The notes under the pieces: generated by a model
Database searches by the model: none
The model's input: the letters and a program-made list of their open reading frames with translations, nothing else
Told to the model about the DNA's origin: nothing
Shown here: positions 25,101-40,000 of the stretch, in pieces
Layout: each line of letters opens with the position of its first letter
Numbering within the stretch: position 1 is the stretch's first letter
DNA from: Branchiostoma floridae
Taxonomy: Eukaryota; Chordata; Leptocardii; Amphioxiformes; Branchiostomatidae
Length of the DNA stretch: 64,000 bases
Direction of reading: 5' to 3'
NCBI RefSeq assembly: GCF_000003815.2
Contig: NC_049980.1
Location: 31,903,779-31,967,778, forward strand
Program-made: the position numbers and the translations under genes

Positions 25101-28100
25101 AGTCGAACCCAATAAGTTAGAATTTAGAGTCACATGCTATATTGTTCTATTCAATACTCCCTCCCCGGCATGTTACCTTCAATTATTTCTCTAACAAATA
25201 TTTACAATAAACGTGTCATTTTAAGGTCTTATGTACCGCACTCACGTCTTCATAGGACCCGTCATCAAACGTCAGCCTGATTGTCCTGATTTGACCTGTG
25301 ACCCATGTAGACTGTGCGATCTTAGCCCGGTTGATGAAGTAGTACCCATCAAACTTCAGCTGAACCCACGAGCCAACGCCCTGCGAACTCAGCCAGCCGA
25401 GCTGCCCTGGTCTCGGTGTCAGCTGACCGTCGATGATGCCGCTACAGGTGGTGCCGTTTTGTGACGCGTTCACGCACTGACCACCACTGGACAGGGCTGC
25501 CACGTTTATTCCGCCAATATTGGCTGCAGAATAAAGGCATGTAATTGTTTACAATCTGAAATCTGCTGCAATTATACATTTCAGATGGTTATCTTGGAAT
25601 AATATTTACCAGCATAAGCTCGAGTACGTATGCGCGGCGACAAGAAAGTAATATGTCAAAGGTGACGGCCCCTAAGACATAAACATAAGAAGTCTGGACA
25701 TTGTCAATGGTCCAGACGAGATATGTGTACAAGTCAGGTGCCTTCACCTCTGACACATTACCTTGAATTCCTAACACTGCACATGCGTACTCGGAAGTGT
25801 GAACGAGCTTATTACCTTCGTCTGAGACGGGATAAACCTCGAATTCGCTGAACTCCAGCCGCCGCGGCTCTCCCAGCTGGGTCAGACGGATCCCCACATA
25901 CCGACCCCGCATGCCTCCGCAAGGAATGGTCAGTTCCGATTGGCTGGCGGCGATGCTGTGGTCCTGCCCGCATTGGGGGTTGGCTGACACGCTCTGCCCG
26001 TTATCGCCGATGTGAATGAAGAAAGGGTTGATGTTGACGGAGACTGGTTTGACAACAGTCACCCTGTCGATGGCCCACTGTCGGTCTAAGTCCACATACC
26101 ACCAATGGTCTAGTGTTGAGGAAACGTGGGCAATAGATATTGAAATATTAACTATCTATATACACTTTCCTTTTGTCAGCCCCGCAAAAGTTACGAAATG
26201 CTCGGATATGGCATCGAGCAGTCCGCAAGAAGACGACAAAAATTTCAGGCTGGCCAATGTCTGTACTGACGCATGTACCTGTCCTATGTCTTGTCATCCC
26301 GTTAAGACAATATGACTAAATCGTTAAGATAAAACTGTGGAATAAGACTGCGATGTACATATTCGAACGGTTATATAACCTAATTGGTCAAGCAAAAGAG
26401 GCGACACGACAAAAGTACAAACCTGGACTAGTGACGTTATCTGTTCTGACGCAAGTGCCGTTGCCCTCGTTGCAACCCTCCGTTGTTCTGACGCCGTCGT
26501 TGCCGTGCCAGGAGTGACTGTTCGCGTCCAGTGTTGTCGACTGACGTGTCCTCTTCCCGAGTGCGATGTTTGTTCCAGCTGAGTTGTAACAACACAAAAA
26601 CACGGTAGAAGATGAAGTGCACTTCGTCATAGATAGTAATTGCATGATAAGGATAGAAACATACTATAAAGAATGTAGATTCCCTTACTTTAGACATATG
26701 AGTAGCACTGAAAAATATACTCCTCATGCGTTTTGACAAACCGACTATTACGAATCCCATACAATCCTACATTTTAACCATTACCAAGAAGCGAGAGGAA
26801 TCCGAACTTCTACGCTAGATTAGATCTGATACTTTTTCATATATGTTTTGTATTTGTTGTGACCTATACTTAGCTCGGTTGCGCTAAAATGTACCATGAA
26901 GCAAAGGCCCAGGCGTGCTGGCCTGAGTTGCGTCCTTCCGCTGTCCCACACCTGACCAGACGCTAGCTAATCAGAGTTATTATGTGGTTTAGGAAACACG
27001 AGGACAGTGTTGGATACCAGGCTGTGAGAGGGTGCAAATATACTAGCCTTTAAAACTTCGAATCAAAGACTCGTAAAATATTCCTGACCTGTTTTACGGA
27101 AGCAAGCCGGATACCCGGGGTACGGATCCCAGCAGCACCCGTGGAGCTCGCATTCGTGAGGTGTGACGTCATCCCAGGCACACGGCTGTCTGGCGACCAG
27201 TGGCGTGGAGCATCCCAATCCTTCAACAAAACATACCAAAAATCACGATGATCTATCAAGTGTTGTCGACTAATATGTTACCCTCATAAACTAGGGGGCC
27301 CAAACTTGCGTCACCTACTCTCTGCCCCAAAAGCTATCTACAACTCAAAAATCACGACCACAGGAAAATAAAAAATATGAGATACTAACGCCGAAGGTTC
27401 CCCTGAAGCACCTTAGAGAGCCACTAAGGGACCCATTGTCGAAATTGAGCTTAGTTTTCCAGACCCTTTCCCAGATAACAAATATCATCAGTATCTATCC
27501 AAGGCTTCTCGAGTTATGATATTCACAGACACACACACGCAGCCAGATAGACAAATACACCGAAAACATAACCTTTTGGTGAAAGGAATTACACACACAT
27601 ACTAACATACAGAAAGTTTTGAGGCTGTGTGTGATTAAAGTACATTAGAAGCCGCTTAACTACAATTCCATTCGGTAGCGTTACGGAGGTTCTGTGTGGC
27701 AAAACGGGACCGGAGCTAAGCTACCGCGCTCCACAGGCGAAGGGCTGTTATGTTGCCCTGCAGTTTGACAAATTTTCTTGCCATTTCACTAACAACAGTG
27801 TGCACAGGAAAGAAGTCATCACTCCACCGTCATAGGGGCAGGGGGATGGTGAGTATCGAACTCGGGACCTATTCATTCAGATTCCAACGCTCTTGCCGTT
27901 GCGCCACACAGACACCCCATCACACAAGGCCAAACAGACATAACAAGAGTTCGTAGACCTAATATCTCCATGAAATAGTCCGATTATGCAAATTAGTTCC
28001 ACATTTACATAATCTATGCTTGGTTATGTACACCTTTAAATAACTTATGCCGGACCATATGTTGATTGTCCAATAATATACCATTGAGAAGAATTATAAC

Positions 28101-31100
28101 ACTTTTACACTAATTATGCAAATTAGGGTCGAATTTGCATAGTTGTTTTTGCTAATGTACCACCAGCCACAAACTACATAATATTACAGGTATTTGAGTC
28201 CTATAATGGAAAACACTACAATTATAGATTCCCCTTATCAATTATGCAAATTAAGTGCCAGTTTGCATAATTTGCACTTTAGGATGTACATCTCTGCCAA
28301 AGCTACCTACATATAAATCGTGACATACTGGAAATATCCTTTCTTATTGTACAAACGGAACGGAACAGGAACATGGATGGAATGTGAAAAATGTGTAGGA
28401 AACCTCTTATAAACACCGCTGGTATCACGTACTTTCTGACATAGGCTGCATGCACCACACACGACGTAGAGATGAACTGGGTCGAACACCCCAGTTGATG
28501 ATGCCGGTATAGTGATAATTTGAAGCAGGGGACAGGCGCTCGAGGATGTATCTGTGAGTCTGGTCAGTCAGCCACCCATGCCGAAAGATGCTCTCTCCGG
28601 CCTCAAACGCGGCCCGGAGCTCGCTAGGGGACGCCATTCTGCTGTGGAACTTGGTGCAGTGATGACGGGCAGCGGGAAAAGACAACTCAGGTCCCATGTT
28701 GAACACTCCCAAAACAGTACCCGTGTCTGAAATTGAATGAATGAATGAATGAATGAATGAATGAATGAATGAAAGAAATGAATGAATGAATGAATGAATG
28801 ATGAATGGATAAAAGTAATGAATAAATGAATGAAAGACTTTAAAGGAATGAATGAAAGACTTCAAAGGAATTAATGAAAGACTTCAAAGGAATGAATGAA
28901 TGAATGAAGGAATGAAGGAATGAAGGAATGTAGGAATGAATGAATGAATGAATGCATGAATGAATGAATGAATGAATGAATGAATGAATGAATGAAGGAG
29001 TGAATGAATGCATGCCAAGTCATTGTCATTGTCATTGTCAATGTCAATGTCATTGAACTACGTTCAGATGAGAGTAAAGCTATGCTGCTACTCACGCCTG
29101 GCGGCGATCAGTGCGCTCTCACACCCCAGGACCCCCAGAGTCAGCGCCGGGCGACCGAACCAGGCCACAGGGAGGACTCGCAGGTACCGGGAGGAAACGC
29201 GCGGCTGTATGAAGGTACGGACAACTGTTCCCGGGTCAGTGTTCGCCTGGTACACCTGAAACAAGAGTTCGGAGAGCTCGTAACTCCACCAAATATTTAG
29301 GATCTTTGTAGATTTGCTGTTTTATCTCTTCTCATGGATTATGCAAAAGTCCTATTACGAAAAATAATGGAAATATAGAATTTCTCCATCTATTATGCCT
29401 TTTATATGGCTGTCTGGACAAACGCTGGTCGCATTAGTGTTTGCCCGATACACCAAGAATACATATGGTTAATAAGTAGTAGTATACAGTCAATGGGAAT
29501 GGTATCAATTATTCAGGGGGCTAACAGGCGACCCATCAATGGCACACATTAGGTATGGAATAATGTTCCACTAAGTGAAACATGATACTGTTCTTATAAG
29601 AAGAGGAGAAAGCTGAGAAGGGTGGAGAAGACTGCTTTACCAGATCATCTGTGGTGCCCCAACGGTCAAATAGTTAGAATGCGGGATAGATGAGATGACA
29701 TGCAAGTGTGCTAATGGTACTAATAGTTCCTGGCAATATGCATTTATACGACATGCACATAGTCCCTGACATACGAATGGCATAGGATAATAGCAGACAG
29801 AGTGTATGCAAATGTATTCATGTACGCAAATGACGTTTGCGTAGTGTTTGTAACGTATATCGTTTAACACAATCTACCCCAACTATACTCTTGCTTGGCC
29901 ATACAAGCAGTCGTCATCAAGATTACCTTAACACGTGTACACGGCTCAGAGCTGTTTCCATGATCGTTGTAGACCACCCCGTCAGTACTGGTCTGCAGGC
30001 TGTACGCTTTGATGTAGCAGTTCGTGGTCACGTCGCCAGAGGTCTCTATTGCAGCCAAGTAGATCTCTCGACCGAAATCCAGCTCCACCCAGGGGCGGGC
30101 GTCAGCGTAAACCGTGCGGCTGATGCTGAAAATCGTCCCACAGACCAGTCCTGTTGTGAAATGACAACAATATATTAGGCCGCAGTCAGTCGGCAAAAGG
30201 AGATAATGCCTTTCAGGGCTAAAACGAAGAAAATATTCAACATAAATACATCTTTCCAAAAGAAACGTTTTTAACACTTTTCAACAACAAACCTTCTATT
30301 TCACAAACGACCCTGGCCCCGAGACCACAGTGCTGAGTTGTCCATTGGAACCCTGCAGTTCTGCCCATGATCACACAGGTGTCGCTGCCGAACGCGGCCG
30401 TTTTGTCGGTGCCTGCAGACCACCAGGACGACTGCGCGGCCAGCGGAACTTGGTTCCACCAGTTGTACCAGGAGTTAGACTGGATGGAGAAACGTCAACA
30501 GAAGAATCAAATTAGACAGCATTCAAAGACGGAACCAACATTACCGATAGGGCCTTGGCTTCATTGAAATAATTTACATTATCTGTTTGTGACAGTCTTT
30601 ATTAGTCTTAATGGGTTTATATAAGTTTGGGTGATTATGTCTAGATTGCCTTGGGTTCGGGTGCAAGTAGTAATCCACCGTTAGGGCTAGGAGATTTTGT
30701 CTAGATTTCTGGAGGATGGTAAGTCTGTTGGCTGTACTTCTATTTTTGAGTGTATCCCAACCCAGGTCCGAGACTAGTTTAGTGGCGCTTAACTGAGAAT
30801 TTGGACAGTTCGGGACATTTGAAGCAAATCTAGCCGCTCTTTTTTGGACCTCTAGTTCACCTTAATCCGCGGAGTAACCTAAGTATATCCATTGTTTTAA
30901 AATAGGCTATTTACTATATAATAGGTATATCAACTCGACAGACGGCGGTTTCAAATTGCAATATTTTAATATTTTTTATGCATGGAAAATATTGCAATGA
31001 AGATATCCCAAAATGCAAAGTTGTAAAAAACAACGGGTATAGGTTACCCCACGAATAAAGGTGAACTAGCGCTACATGTACATTCAGAAAACGGGACGTC

Positions 31101-34015
31101 CACGCACTGAACGCCTGCAATCGACGAAATTCCGCACTTGCTTCTGTTGGCATCCACAACTGAGGATAGCAAGCAAATTCTAATACAGCCTGTAAAATGA
31201 ACTATTGAACAACGGATAGAGAGTTCCGATTTATAAAACGCCAGATGAAGTTTAAGAATCACCTGAGAGAAGCGCAGTCCGACCCAGTATTTGTCTCCAT
31301 CTTTGGCTGATGTGATGACGCGGAGAATCTCCTGTTCAGCCTCGCTGTTGATTTCAACCACGTGAGCTGGAGAATCAGAAAACGCGATGTGTCAATGATC
31401 TTCCCTTGTGGACTTTGTGTACCAACTTGTCTGCTGCAGAACTAAAGATCTTTACACATTGGACAGGAACAGCCCTCAAAATGATCGGCACCCTAGCGTT
31501 CACGACTCACGAGAAGTGTAGCAGACTGGAATGTACCCCTATCAACATGATATAACCGGGTATGATCTAGATCTCAGCCTGCTATATCAGAACAAGCAAA
31601 GAATGCATATCCGCTCTCAAGTTACTCAACTGACCTGCCATGTTGTGACAAGCTGAAACTGCTGTTTCGTACGGAACATCAGACCTTCCGAAATAGTAGC
31701 AGGAGTCTCTCCACGCACGCCATCCGAACGGACAGTGCGCTGCAGAAATCAGTGAAACATTATATTGTGTGCAAATTTCACAGTACTATGGCGACAGGTC
31801 TTCAAAGTATACTGAAAACCCGAGTTGAACCACATTTGCAGTTGAAAGTGCTTTGTTTTACATACGTTTTTGCTTCTTGTTAGACCCCTGAAAAATTATG
31901 AATCGCTTGGATATGGCATCAGCCGGTCAGCGATGCCATATCCAACCCGGTCAGCGATGGACGACGACCGNNNNNNNNNNNNNNNNNNNNNNNNNNNNNN
32001 NNNNNNNNNNNNNNNNNNNNNNNNNNNNNNNNNNNNNNNNNNNNNNNNNNNNNNNNNNNNNNNNNNNNNNNNNNNNNNNNNNNNNNNNNNNNNNNNNNNN
32101 NNNNNNNNNNNNNNNNNNNNNNNNNNNNNNNNNNNNNNNNNNNNNNNNNNNNNNNNNNNNNNNNNNNNNNNNNNNNNNNNNNNNNNNNNNNNNNNNNNNN
32201 NNNNNNNNNNNNNNNNNNNNNNNNNNNNNNNNNNNNNNNNNNNNNNNNNNNNNNNNNNNNNNNNNNNNNNNNNNNNNNNNNNNNNNNNNNNNNNNNNNNN
32301 NNNNNNNNNNNNNNNNNNNNNNNNNNNNNNNNNNNNNNNNNNNCGTTTTTTCACGGCCGGCAGACAGGTCAATAAAAAGGATGACATACGTTTGATGTCC
32401 GTGGTATTCCAGGTTACCCATAGATACTGCCCGGTGTCTTGAGATCCAGTGGTCAGATCAAAGAACGCCTCGTGAACGTCTGGTATTCCGAAATAATACC
32501 TGGCGGTGTTGGTATATTTACCCACAAAGTACCCCTTGTTCGGACCAGAGTTGACCTTATAGCAAAAGAAAGGGAAGAAAGGTCTCATATAAACATCCTG
32601 ATTCATCGATAAGGTCTCATATAAAGGTCATGACTTGTCGATGAAGTCTCATATTAAGATCATAACTAGTCGATAGGGTCTCATATGAAGATCATACCAA
32701 GAGTACGAGTCGTCGATAAGGACTTACTTGATTTCCTTAATTAAGGGTCATTTCAACTTGAGGAGGGATAGAGCACTGATAGAAATCTTGTATTCTGTTT
32801 ACCTGCCATAGGCAACCTCGTGCCTGGACTACCCAAAGTAATAAAGCCATAAGTACCTAAGATTGATAGATAAACAAAATGAATAGATTTTTTAAGCTAT
32901 TGGGGGGGGGGGGGGGGCTGTCTCCGTAGCTCAACTGGTAGCAGCCTCACAGTCGAGCTCTGGTTCCAACTAGTTGGTAATTGAGAGACCCTGGTTCAAA
33001 TCCTGGATAGGGTATCTCGGTTTGGGTTCGTCTTTCAGAAGGAAAGTAAAATGAGGACCCGGTGTTGTACAAGGTGCCTCGAGCACGTTAAAGGGGAAGG
33101 GCTAGCAACCCCACCCCCTTAAACGTATACCCCTGCTACAAATACAGAAAGGAAACTTGTTGCCCTATGTCACTCAGCACTACAACTCAAGGTGAACAAC
33201 AACAATCATGTTACTGACCTCTAACTCGTCCTCGTCCGAGAGGCTGAACTTGAACTTCGGGGCTATCATGCCGCCAGGATTGCCGATGATGTGGAGTTTA
33301 CACTCGCTGTTCTTGTCGAACGGGCTGTTGGAGTAAAACTCCCGCGATCGGCTGGACGCTGTCATCACTGAGTCACATCCTGCAAACGGAAAACATGGTA
33401 AATGTCAGTGTAGAGAACACGTGGTGCACATGCCACATGTCTAGGGTAAAATATCCTAATACTTTCTTATTACTGCCAAGCGTTGTCGGGCAACCACATG
33501 GCCCAAACAACCATCTCAGGTCACAAGCCACATGAAGACAATGTTCGTCATGCATACATCAAATATGTTAAAGAAATAATTTCTCAAATCCCGTGTTTGA
33601 AAATAGCCACACTTTTAGCCCCGCCCATTTTGCCCAGTGCTACGCGAGATTACTTGCCCCTCTCCCCAATAAAAACGAAAGACTTGATCATAATAAACCA
33701 GCAAGGTGAACAGAACAGTATTTTGTAACATACCGTGAAGAAAATAAAACGAGGTCCCGTCACGTCCGTTATACCTTTGAAAACCAAGTAAAACATTGTC
33801 AGGATATTTCTTATTTTGATCTGAAGCCGAAATTCACATTTTTTATGGTTCCTCTCAGGTTACGTGCATGTCCGTTGGCAAAGTCATGATAATGCAAGAT
33901 GCGGTAAATATTTTACATCTGTGACGGAGGTATTGTTTGCTCTCTCTTTCTCTCTCTCTCCATTATATCACTGCTGTCTTTCACCCACTCTCTCTCGTCC
34001 CTCTCTCATCTTTCC

Positions 34016-34061
<46 letters not shown>

Positions 34062-37000
34062 ATTTGCAAGTATTTTGTGTATGACAGGAGCTTAACTCAC
34101 CACAGCGCCGTGACCCCGTTGCGTGTGGTCGTGTAAGTGGTCCTGTCCAGGTTAGGAGTGTACTTCCTGACGGTCACGGCTCCTCCCAGCTCGTCTCTGA
34201 TCCAGCCGTGATGAACAGCCGCTTTACAGACGGACGAGTTCTAAAGCGTGTAGGAGAAATAGTTTAAGACCATTGGACAATTACCGTGTAGGTGTAGGTT
34301 AATGTGTAATGTTTGGACATTAGAATTATTAGTGTAAACGATACGTTGAACTCAACATGTTGATATATTCAAATACTAGTAGCTGCTTGTTTTAATGACG
34401 TCATCGGCCAAAATCCAAGATGGCGAACCATAGCACTATATCTAGTAAAACTAGCGTATTTTCCCTTGAAACTGCTAGTTATTTTTTAAATCCAAAAACG
34501 TTGTTAGTCTATTTTTGATGTATTTTGCGATTGTGTGCTGATTCGCCTTTTTGTAAATTCAATTTGGCGGACCAAAGATGGTGCACCCCAACTGTATATT
34601 ATATGTGTATGGCGTCGTTTTATGACGCGCCGTACATCTCGTACTTACCGCGCTGTACATCCCGTCACCATAGATTGTTCCTGCAACAGACGCACAGCCG
34701 GGAGGACAGACGATACTGAAAAACAACATTTCATTTCCTTAATAACTGACCACAGTAGACAGAGGGATACATATACTGTTCGCTAAGGCTGGTAACCATA
34801 TCGTCGTGAGCTCGCTGCCATCGCTGCGGTGCTAGGAGTGTTGCCCGCCCGCCAAATTTAATAGTGCACGCCGGGGAAGTTTTAGGGAGTTAGCCTCCAA
34901 TACTTTGTTCCACCGGGCGGTGATAACTCGAACACCCGGCTGGAAAGAAAAGCTGGCAGCACAAACAGACCTATGGCTATGCTTAGCAGACTGGGTCCGA
35001 AAAACACCCCTAGCTGACCCGTGGAAGACGGTGACCAGCCTAGGTGTTTGCGAAACATCATGTGCGGCTGTGAAAAGCCACGATCACCGTTGCTATATAT
35101 TCAACCACATTCAGCTTCTATCATCTCCATGGTTTCGCTTTTGATTTACGAAAAGTGATGAAATTAAAGAAATTTTAATTGATGTGGTAGCACCCTATGC
35201 TATTGACGACGTATGTACTATGTGTGTACTGCTAAAATCAACACTCTCTTTGCATATCCAATTACAAAGCTTACGTTTCATGGTCCGGTTACACTGTTGT
35301 TCATCTGCTGAGTTCGGTCCACTGGGTACAGTAATTTGGAGTAACACTATAGTATGGGTCTCAGCTGCTGATTTCGCCATAAATTGCCCTCAAAATTAAT
35401 TTCCAAGAAGATCCAACGGACCAACTGGATATTGTTTTTCTCCTTTGACACTGCCAAGCCTCCGGTAAATCTGCTCGAGGATTACTCCATCGTAAACTAC
35501 CAGCGTGGCGTCGTGTGTGACGTAACTAGTAGAGCGTATCGGCTCGGAATCTATAGGTCCCGAGTTCGATCCCCGCCGTGCCCCGATGTTGTGCCCTTGG
35601 GAAAGACACTTCACACGACCTCCCTTACTTCACCCAGGTGTAAAAATGGGTACCTAGCTCCGTTAAGGGAGGTAAATGGAAAGACTACCTTTACCTTCTG
35701 CCTGTACTGTGTATGTGGAACTGTTAATTTAAGTTACAAACTTGAGTGCAGTGCCACATTGTCATTGTCTGTCCAAACAAAAACAAAAAAATACCAGCAG
35801 CCTACTCACGTGAACACGGACACCCTGCTGGTCAATGACAGAGTAGCGGTGGCGTTGCAAACTATGAAAAAAAGTAAGAAAAGACGAACATCATACATCC
35901 GTGAATAGTTTCATCATGTACCCTGCAGTACAATGTGAATCAGTCAAAATTGCCCTGAAGAAGGTGTCAGACGGATCGCAATCCCTATCCTAACATAAAG
36001 ATTTAGACATACCTTCGTCGTCGCTATACGGCCAGGGGTGAGCTTAAAAGTAGAAGAACACTTAGTTATATTCGATTCTTATTAACATGAGATGAAAAGA
36101 ATGTTGTCAATGTCGGAACTATAGACTATTATTTGTATAATGAGAATAGATTGTTATCAGTATCAGAAGAATAGTTTATCATCAATATCAGAATAACATA
36201 TAGATTATCAACATCAGAATTTATCGTTATCAATATCAAAAGAATGGATTGTTATCGAGTAGAATAAGAATCGCCATGAATGGAAGTAAAAAAAAATGAC
36301 ACGTGTGTAAATACTGAATGGCAAGAAATGAAACACAATTCGTATGGGTTAACTGCAGTGTTGACACAACAAACGCCATGAAACTCACGCCTCTTGAAGT
36401 ACAGATCAGCCCCTGGGAAGTTGCCGGGTGCCGGACATGCTTGTTTGAGCGTACATGAGCTGGCGGAGTCGCCTGGCACGTGCACAAACGCCCCGCACGA
36501 TCCTGACACCGTGCAGAGGTGCGCACAGGTCGCCAGGTTCGTGTTCCCATGGGAACTAATGTCGTACAGCCCGCCGAGACAGGCGTGGTCTTCTCTCCGT
36601 ATGTAACCTTGTGTAGGGTCTGGAAGGAAATATGGAAGGACCCGCTTAAGTTTCTTTGGGTCATCATCCTTACATTTACCACTGTCGTTAGAAGCGAGGA
36701 GTTGAACCTGTACATACTAGTCTACACAAGTCATTGTAGATGTACGTCGATGAAGGTTAGACATCCAGGTAATCGACAGTTACTGAAGCAACTGGATATG
36801 ATTTTTTAAACGGTCAGACGTTTCAGATAGCATCCACTACCGGGTACTAACTTTCAAATGGGATTACGCTAATGAAGGAGGTGACCTCCTTTGTATATTC
36901 ATTCATAGTTACGGTATAAATCTTGAACGGATCTGCTCAGTGTCACTGACGAAATGTAGTAGAGGCTGCCAGGAAGAAACGTCTGACCGTTCCAAATCAT

Positions 37001-40000
37001 ATCCAGTCTCTTGATTGTCTGCTATTTGGCGCACTGTAGCCTACGTAAGATGTAGCAAGAAATCACATGCCTATATCACTTGAATAACATTCCCACTGGG
37101 AAAACTCAGTCAAGAACAAGATCATAGCATGTCCGGGTCAAAAGATAAAAAAAATCGAAGTTCTGCTGCAGTACCAAGGTCACACACCAGGGAGCCCAAA
37201 ATCGACATTGACATTTGTCAACTCCTAACCACATACAAAATATCATTACAATTCGTTCAGAGGTTCTAAAGTTATGCTAACCACAAATATTCGGAAAGAC
37301 AGACAGACAGACAGACGCACACACACACATACAGACACACACCAACCAAAAACTATACCTCCATTTTTCATGGAGGTAACTATTCGGCAAAAGGACTCTC
37401 ACCTCATCTCACCTCACCGGCCGTAGGGGCAGCAATGCCATCAACAAAAGGACTAATGTTTCGTATTTTACAACCTTTTCAATTCAACAATAAGGTTTGA
37501 ATGAATACTGCAACAAAAGCCATCTCTTTGTTTGCCATAGTCATCTGAGGTTATCTTATTATCCAACACACGTCATAGATGTTGATTGAAATGTCGTTAA
37601 TTTGACAGAGTGATCTTTCACCTTTAGAAGCAATGACAAAACAACAACATTACAAGAGGTCACAACCAACGTTTCCACACCTTAACATGCAAAACCGAAA
37701 CATACAGGGCAAGTTACTTCCCCCGGACAGTCATAGAGTGGAATAGCCTGCCTGAACATCTGATACATACCACCTCCGTAGAACAGTTCAAAGCCGGGGT
37801 AGCCAAGTATTATGGCTACCCTAGCTCTACCCAGCTGTAAGACCGAACTATGCCCTAGCAACTTGTACAGCACAGCACTGTTATTTTTGTCTAATGAATG
37901 GAAACGTTTTTTTTTCACTATTTTTGTCTCACCACCACCGGTTTGCTAGGGCATCCTCACTCCCCTGGGCACAAAGTCCCGCGAGGGGCATTGCCCAGTA
38001 TTACGTAGATGTAGATAAGTGTGAAATATGCGCTCTACTGTATTGTGTTTCTACATGAATTGTCAGGCTCTGTGCGGCTGAACCACGATTTGCGTGCCAG
38101 ATATTAGTCTCCAAGCAGACGTGTCAGCTGGATGAAAAAAGAGAAGAATTTGGCCAAATAGGACACATAAGTTGCCATGGGATTTCAGTCAGCCTTTTGC
38201 AGTCTATCCAGCTATCACACAAGCTGTACTCCTCTGGTCGGCTTACTCCTATTTGTTCAATATCCAGACGTTTTCCAGCGACCTGTGGAGTCTGGTAGAG
38301 ACTAGCCAGATATTGCGATCGGAACATGATAGATTCGGTCTGGTCGTGGTCTAACGCTCGGGTCGTGTGTTAACGTTCGGTTCGTGTTGTTAGGCTCGGT
38401 CGATTAAACGCTCGGTCCTCGTAGTGAAGGCGTCGTACTCTCCAAGCAGAGCTGAGGCTCCGGTCGTTTTTGACGTGTTTTCAGGCGATTTTGTCAGGCT
38501 TTCTATTTTGTATTGTTTTCGTCACGCATGCACAAAGTCGAAGTGTTTTTAATTTCACGGAACACGGTTGCCATCGTCAACTTCCGCGATTTTGAATACC
38601 GAGTCGGTACGGACGCGAGGGTTGGATCACGACGATCTTAATGCGGCAAACTGCCGATGATGTCTGGGCGCTCATTTTCCGACGATAACCTGTCCGGTTT
38701 TTATGTAAATAAGCCCGACATAAGTGCTAGAAACTGGGCAAGCACAAAGCCAAAGGGAGACGGGGCACCGCCCTAGGGTATTGTGTGCGCATTAAGACTT
38801 GGGTGGTTGAATTCTAATTTGATGCACCAACAAAAAATATACCGTGCAGATACTTGTAATATCTACCAACTCCGAAATTGAAATGCAAGGTGTATATGAG
38901 TATACTTTCATATTGGGCAGACTGTAAACCCAAAGTGACACGAAACTACAACATACAGATGTCAGTTACAGACGCACCAATTAAATAAGAGACAGCTGTT
39001 TAAAAAAACAAACTCGTAATAACACGGTATACTAGTAGAGATAATTGAAGACAAATGTCACTTTTTGATAGTATGTTCTAAAAATTCACCATATAAAGGC
39101 TATCGTCTTATATACAATAATTTATTTGAACTTGAATAGCAGATTGAAGTACTGTACATAATGGTACATGACAACCCCTGCATGGTATACACAGGAAAAT
39201 ATATCAAAGGAGATCTCTCTAATGATTGTACATGTATAAGTAAAAGCCCACTCCCATCCCATACTACACACACTAGTATGCTAGAACGTCGTGGGACTTA
39301 GACTGACGTGGACCCCATCTAACTTTCTGTGTTCTGCCCTCCTCTAAAGCAGCTGCTTATTCTCTTTCAAAGGGACGCGCCTTGTCCCCATGCACTGGGC
39401 AAGCGCAGAAGGAGATAGGGCGCCGCCCATAGAGGGCCTTCACATTGAAAGCGAATTAGCAGGAATCAAGCAGAAAAAGCTGGCATGAAGAATTTGTAAA
39501 TTTCGTGCCACATTCGGGCGGGGACCCAAATGGACCTTATATCCGGTCCCCTTCACACGAGAAGGAATGGGCCGAAATACCGTCAGAATAACTACTCCTT
39601 GGTATTCCTGGGTATTTCTTTAGTGCATTATAGACATTCTCACTGCATTCCAGATGCACTTTTGGCCACATTCTGGCTGGATTTGAAGTGACTTGCCGTT
39701 TCGTTCTGCATCGAATGAGATCAGAATGTTTCGAATAATGTTGGAATGCCTTAGAATGCGGTCACACTGCAGTTAGAATACACTTTAAATGTCGTTAATC
39801 GATAATCTTACACTTCAAATGCTCCTCAAAAGTTTTGAGCATGACAAAAACATTCGGGACGGCCCCAAGACTGGGCAGAAATATCTGAAACACAGTGATA
39901 ATTTCTAGAATGAACTACGAATACCCAGGAATATACAAGGAATAGTCGTTCTGACGGCATTCCGGCTGATTCCGCTTCTCGTCTGAAAGGTCCTTTGTGT

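Noticed and set aside
28734-29020. CRISPR-like or satellite array
   Set aside because: Four-base units without spacers: a plain microsatellite.
31870-32606. Long open frames across the gap
   Set aside because: Ns have no stops, so the length is artificial; only the CUB exon within it is supported.
32925-33000. Possible tRNA gene
   Set aside because: A- and B-box are present, but the stems do not close and the sequence continues into a SINE body; same for 15900, 27900 and 35530.
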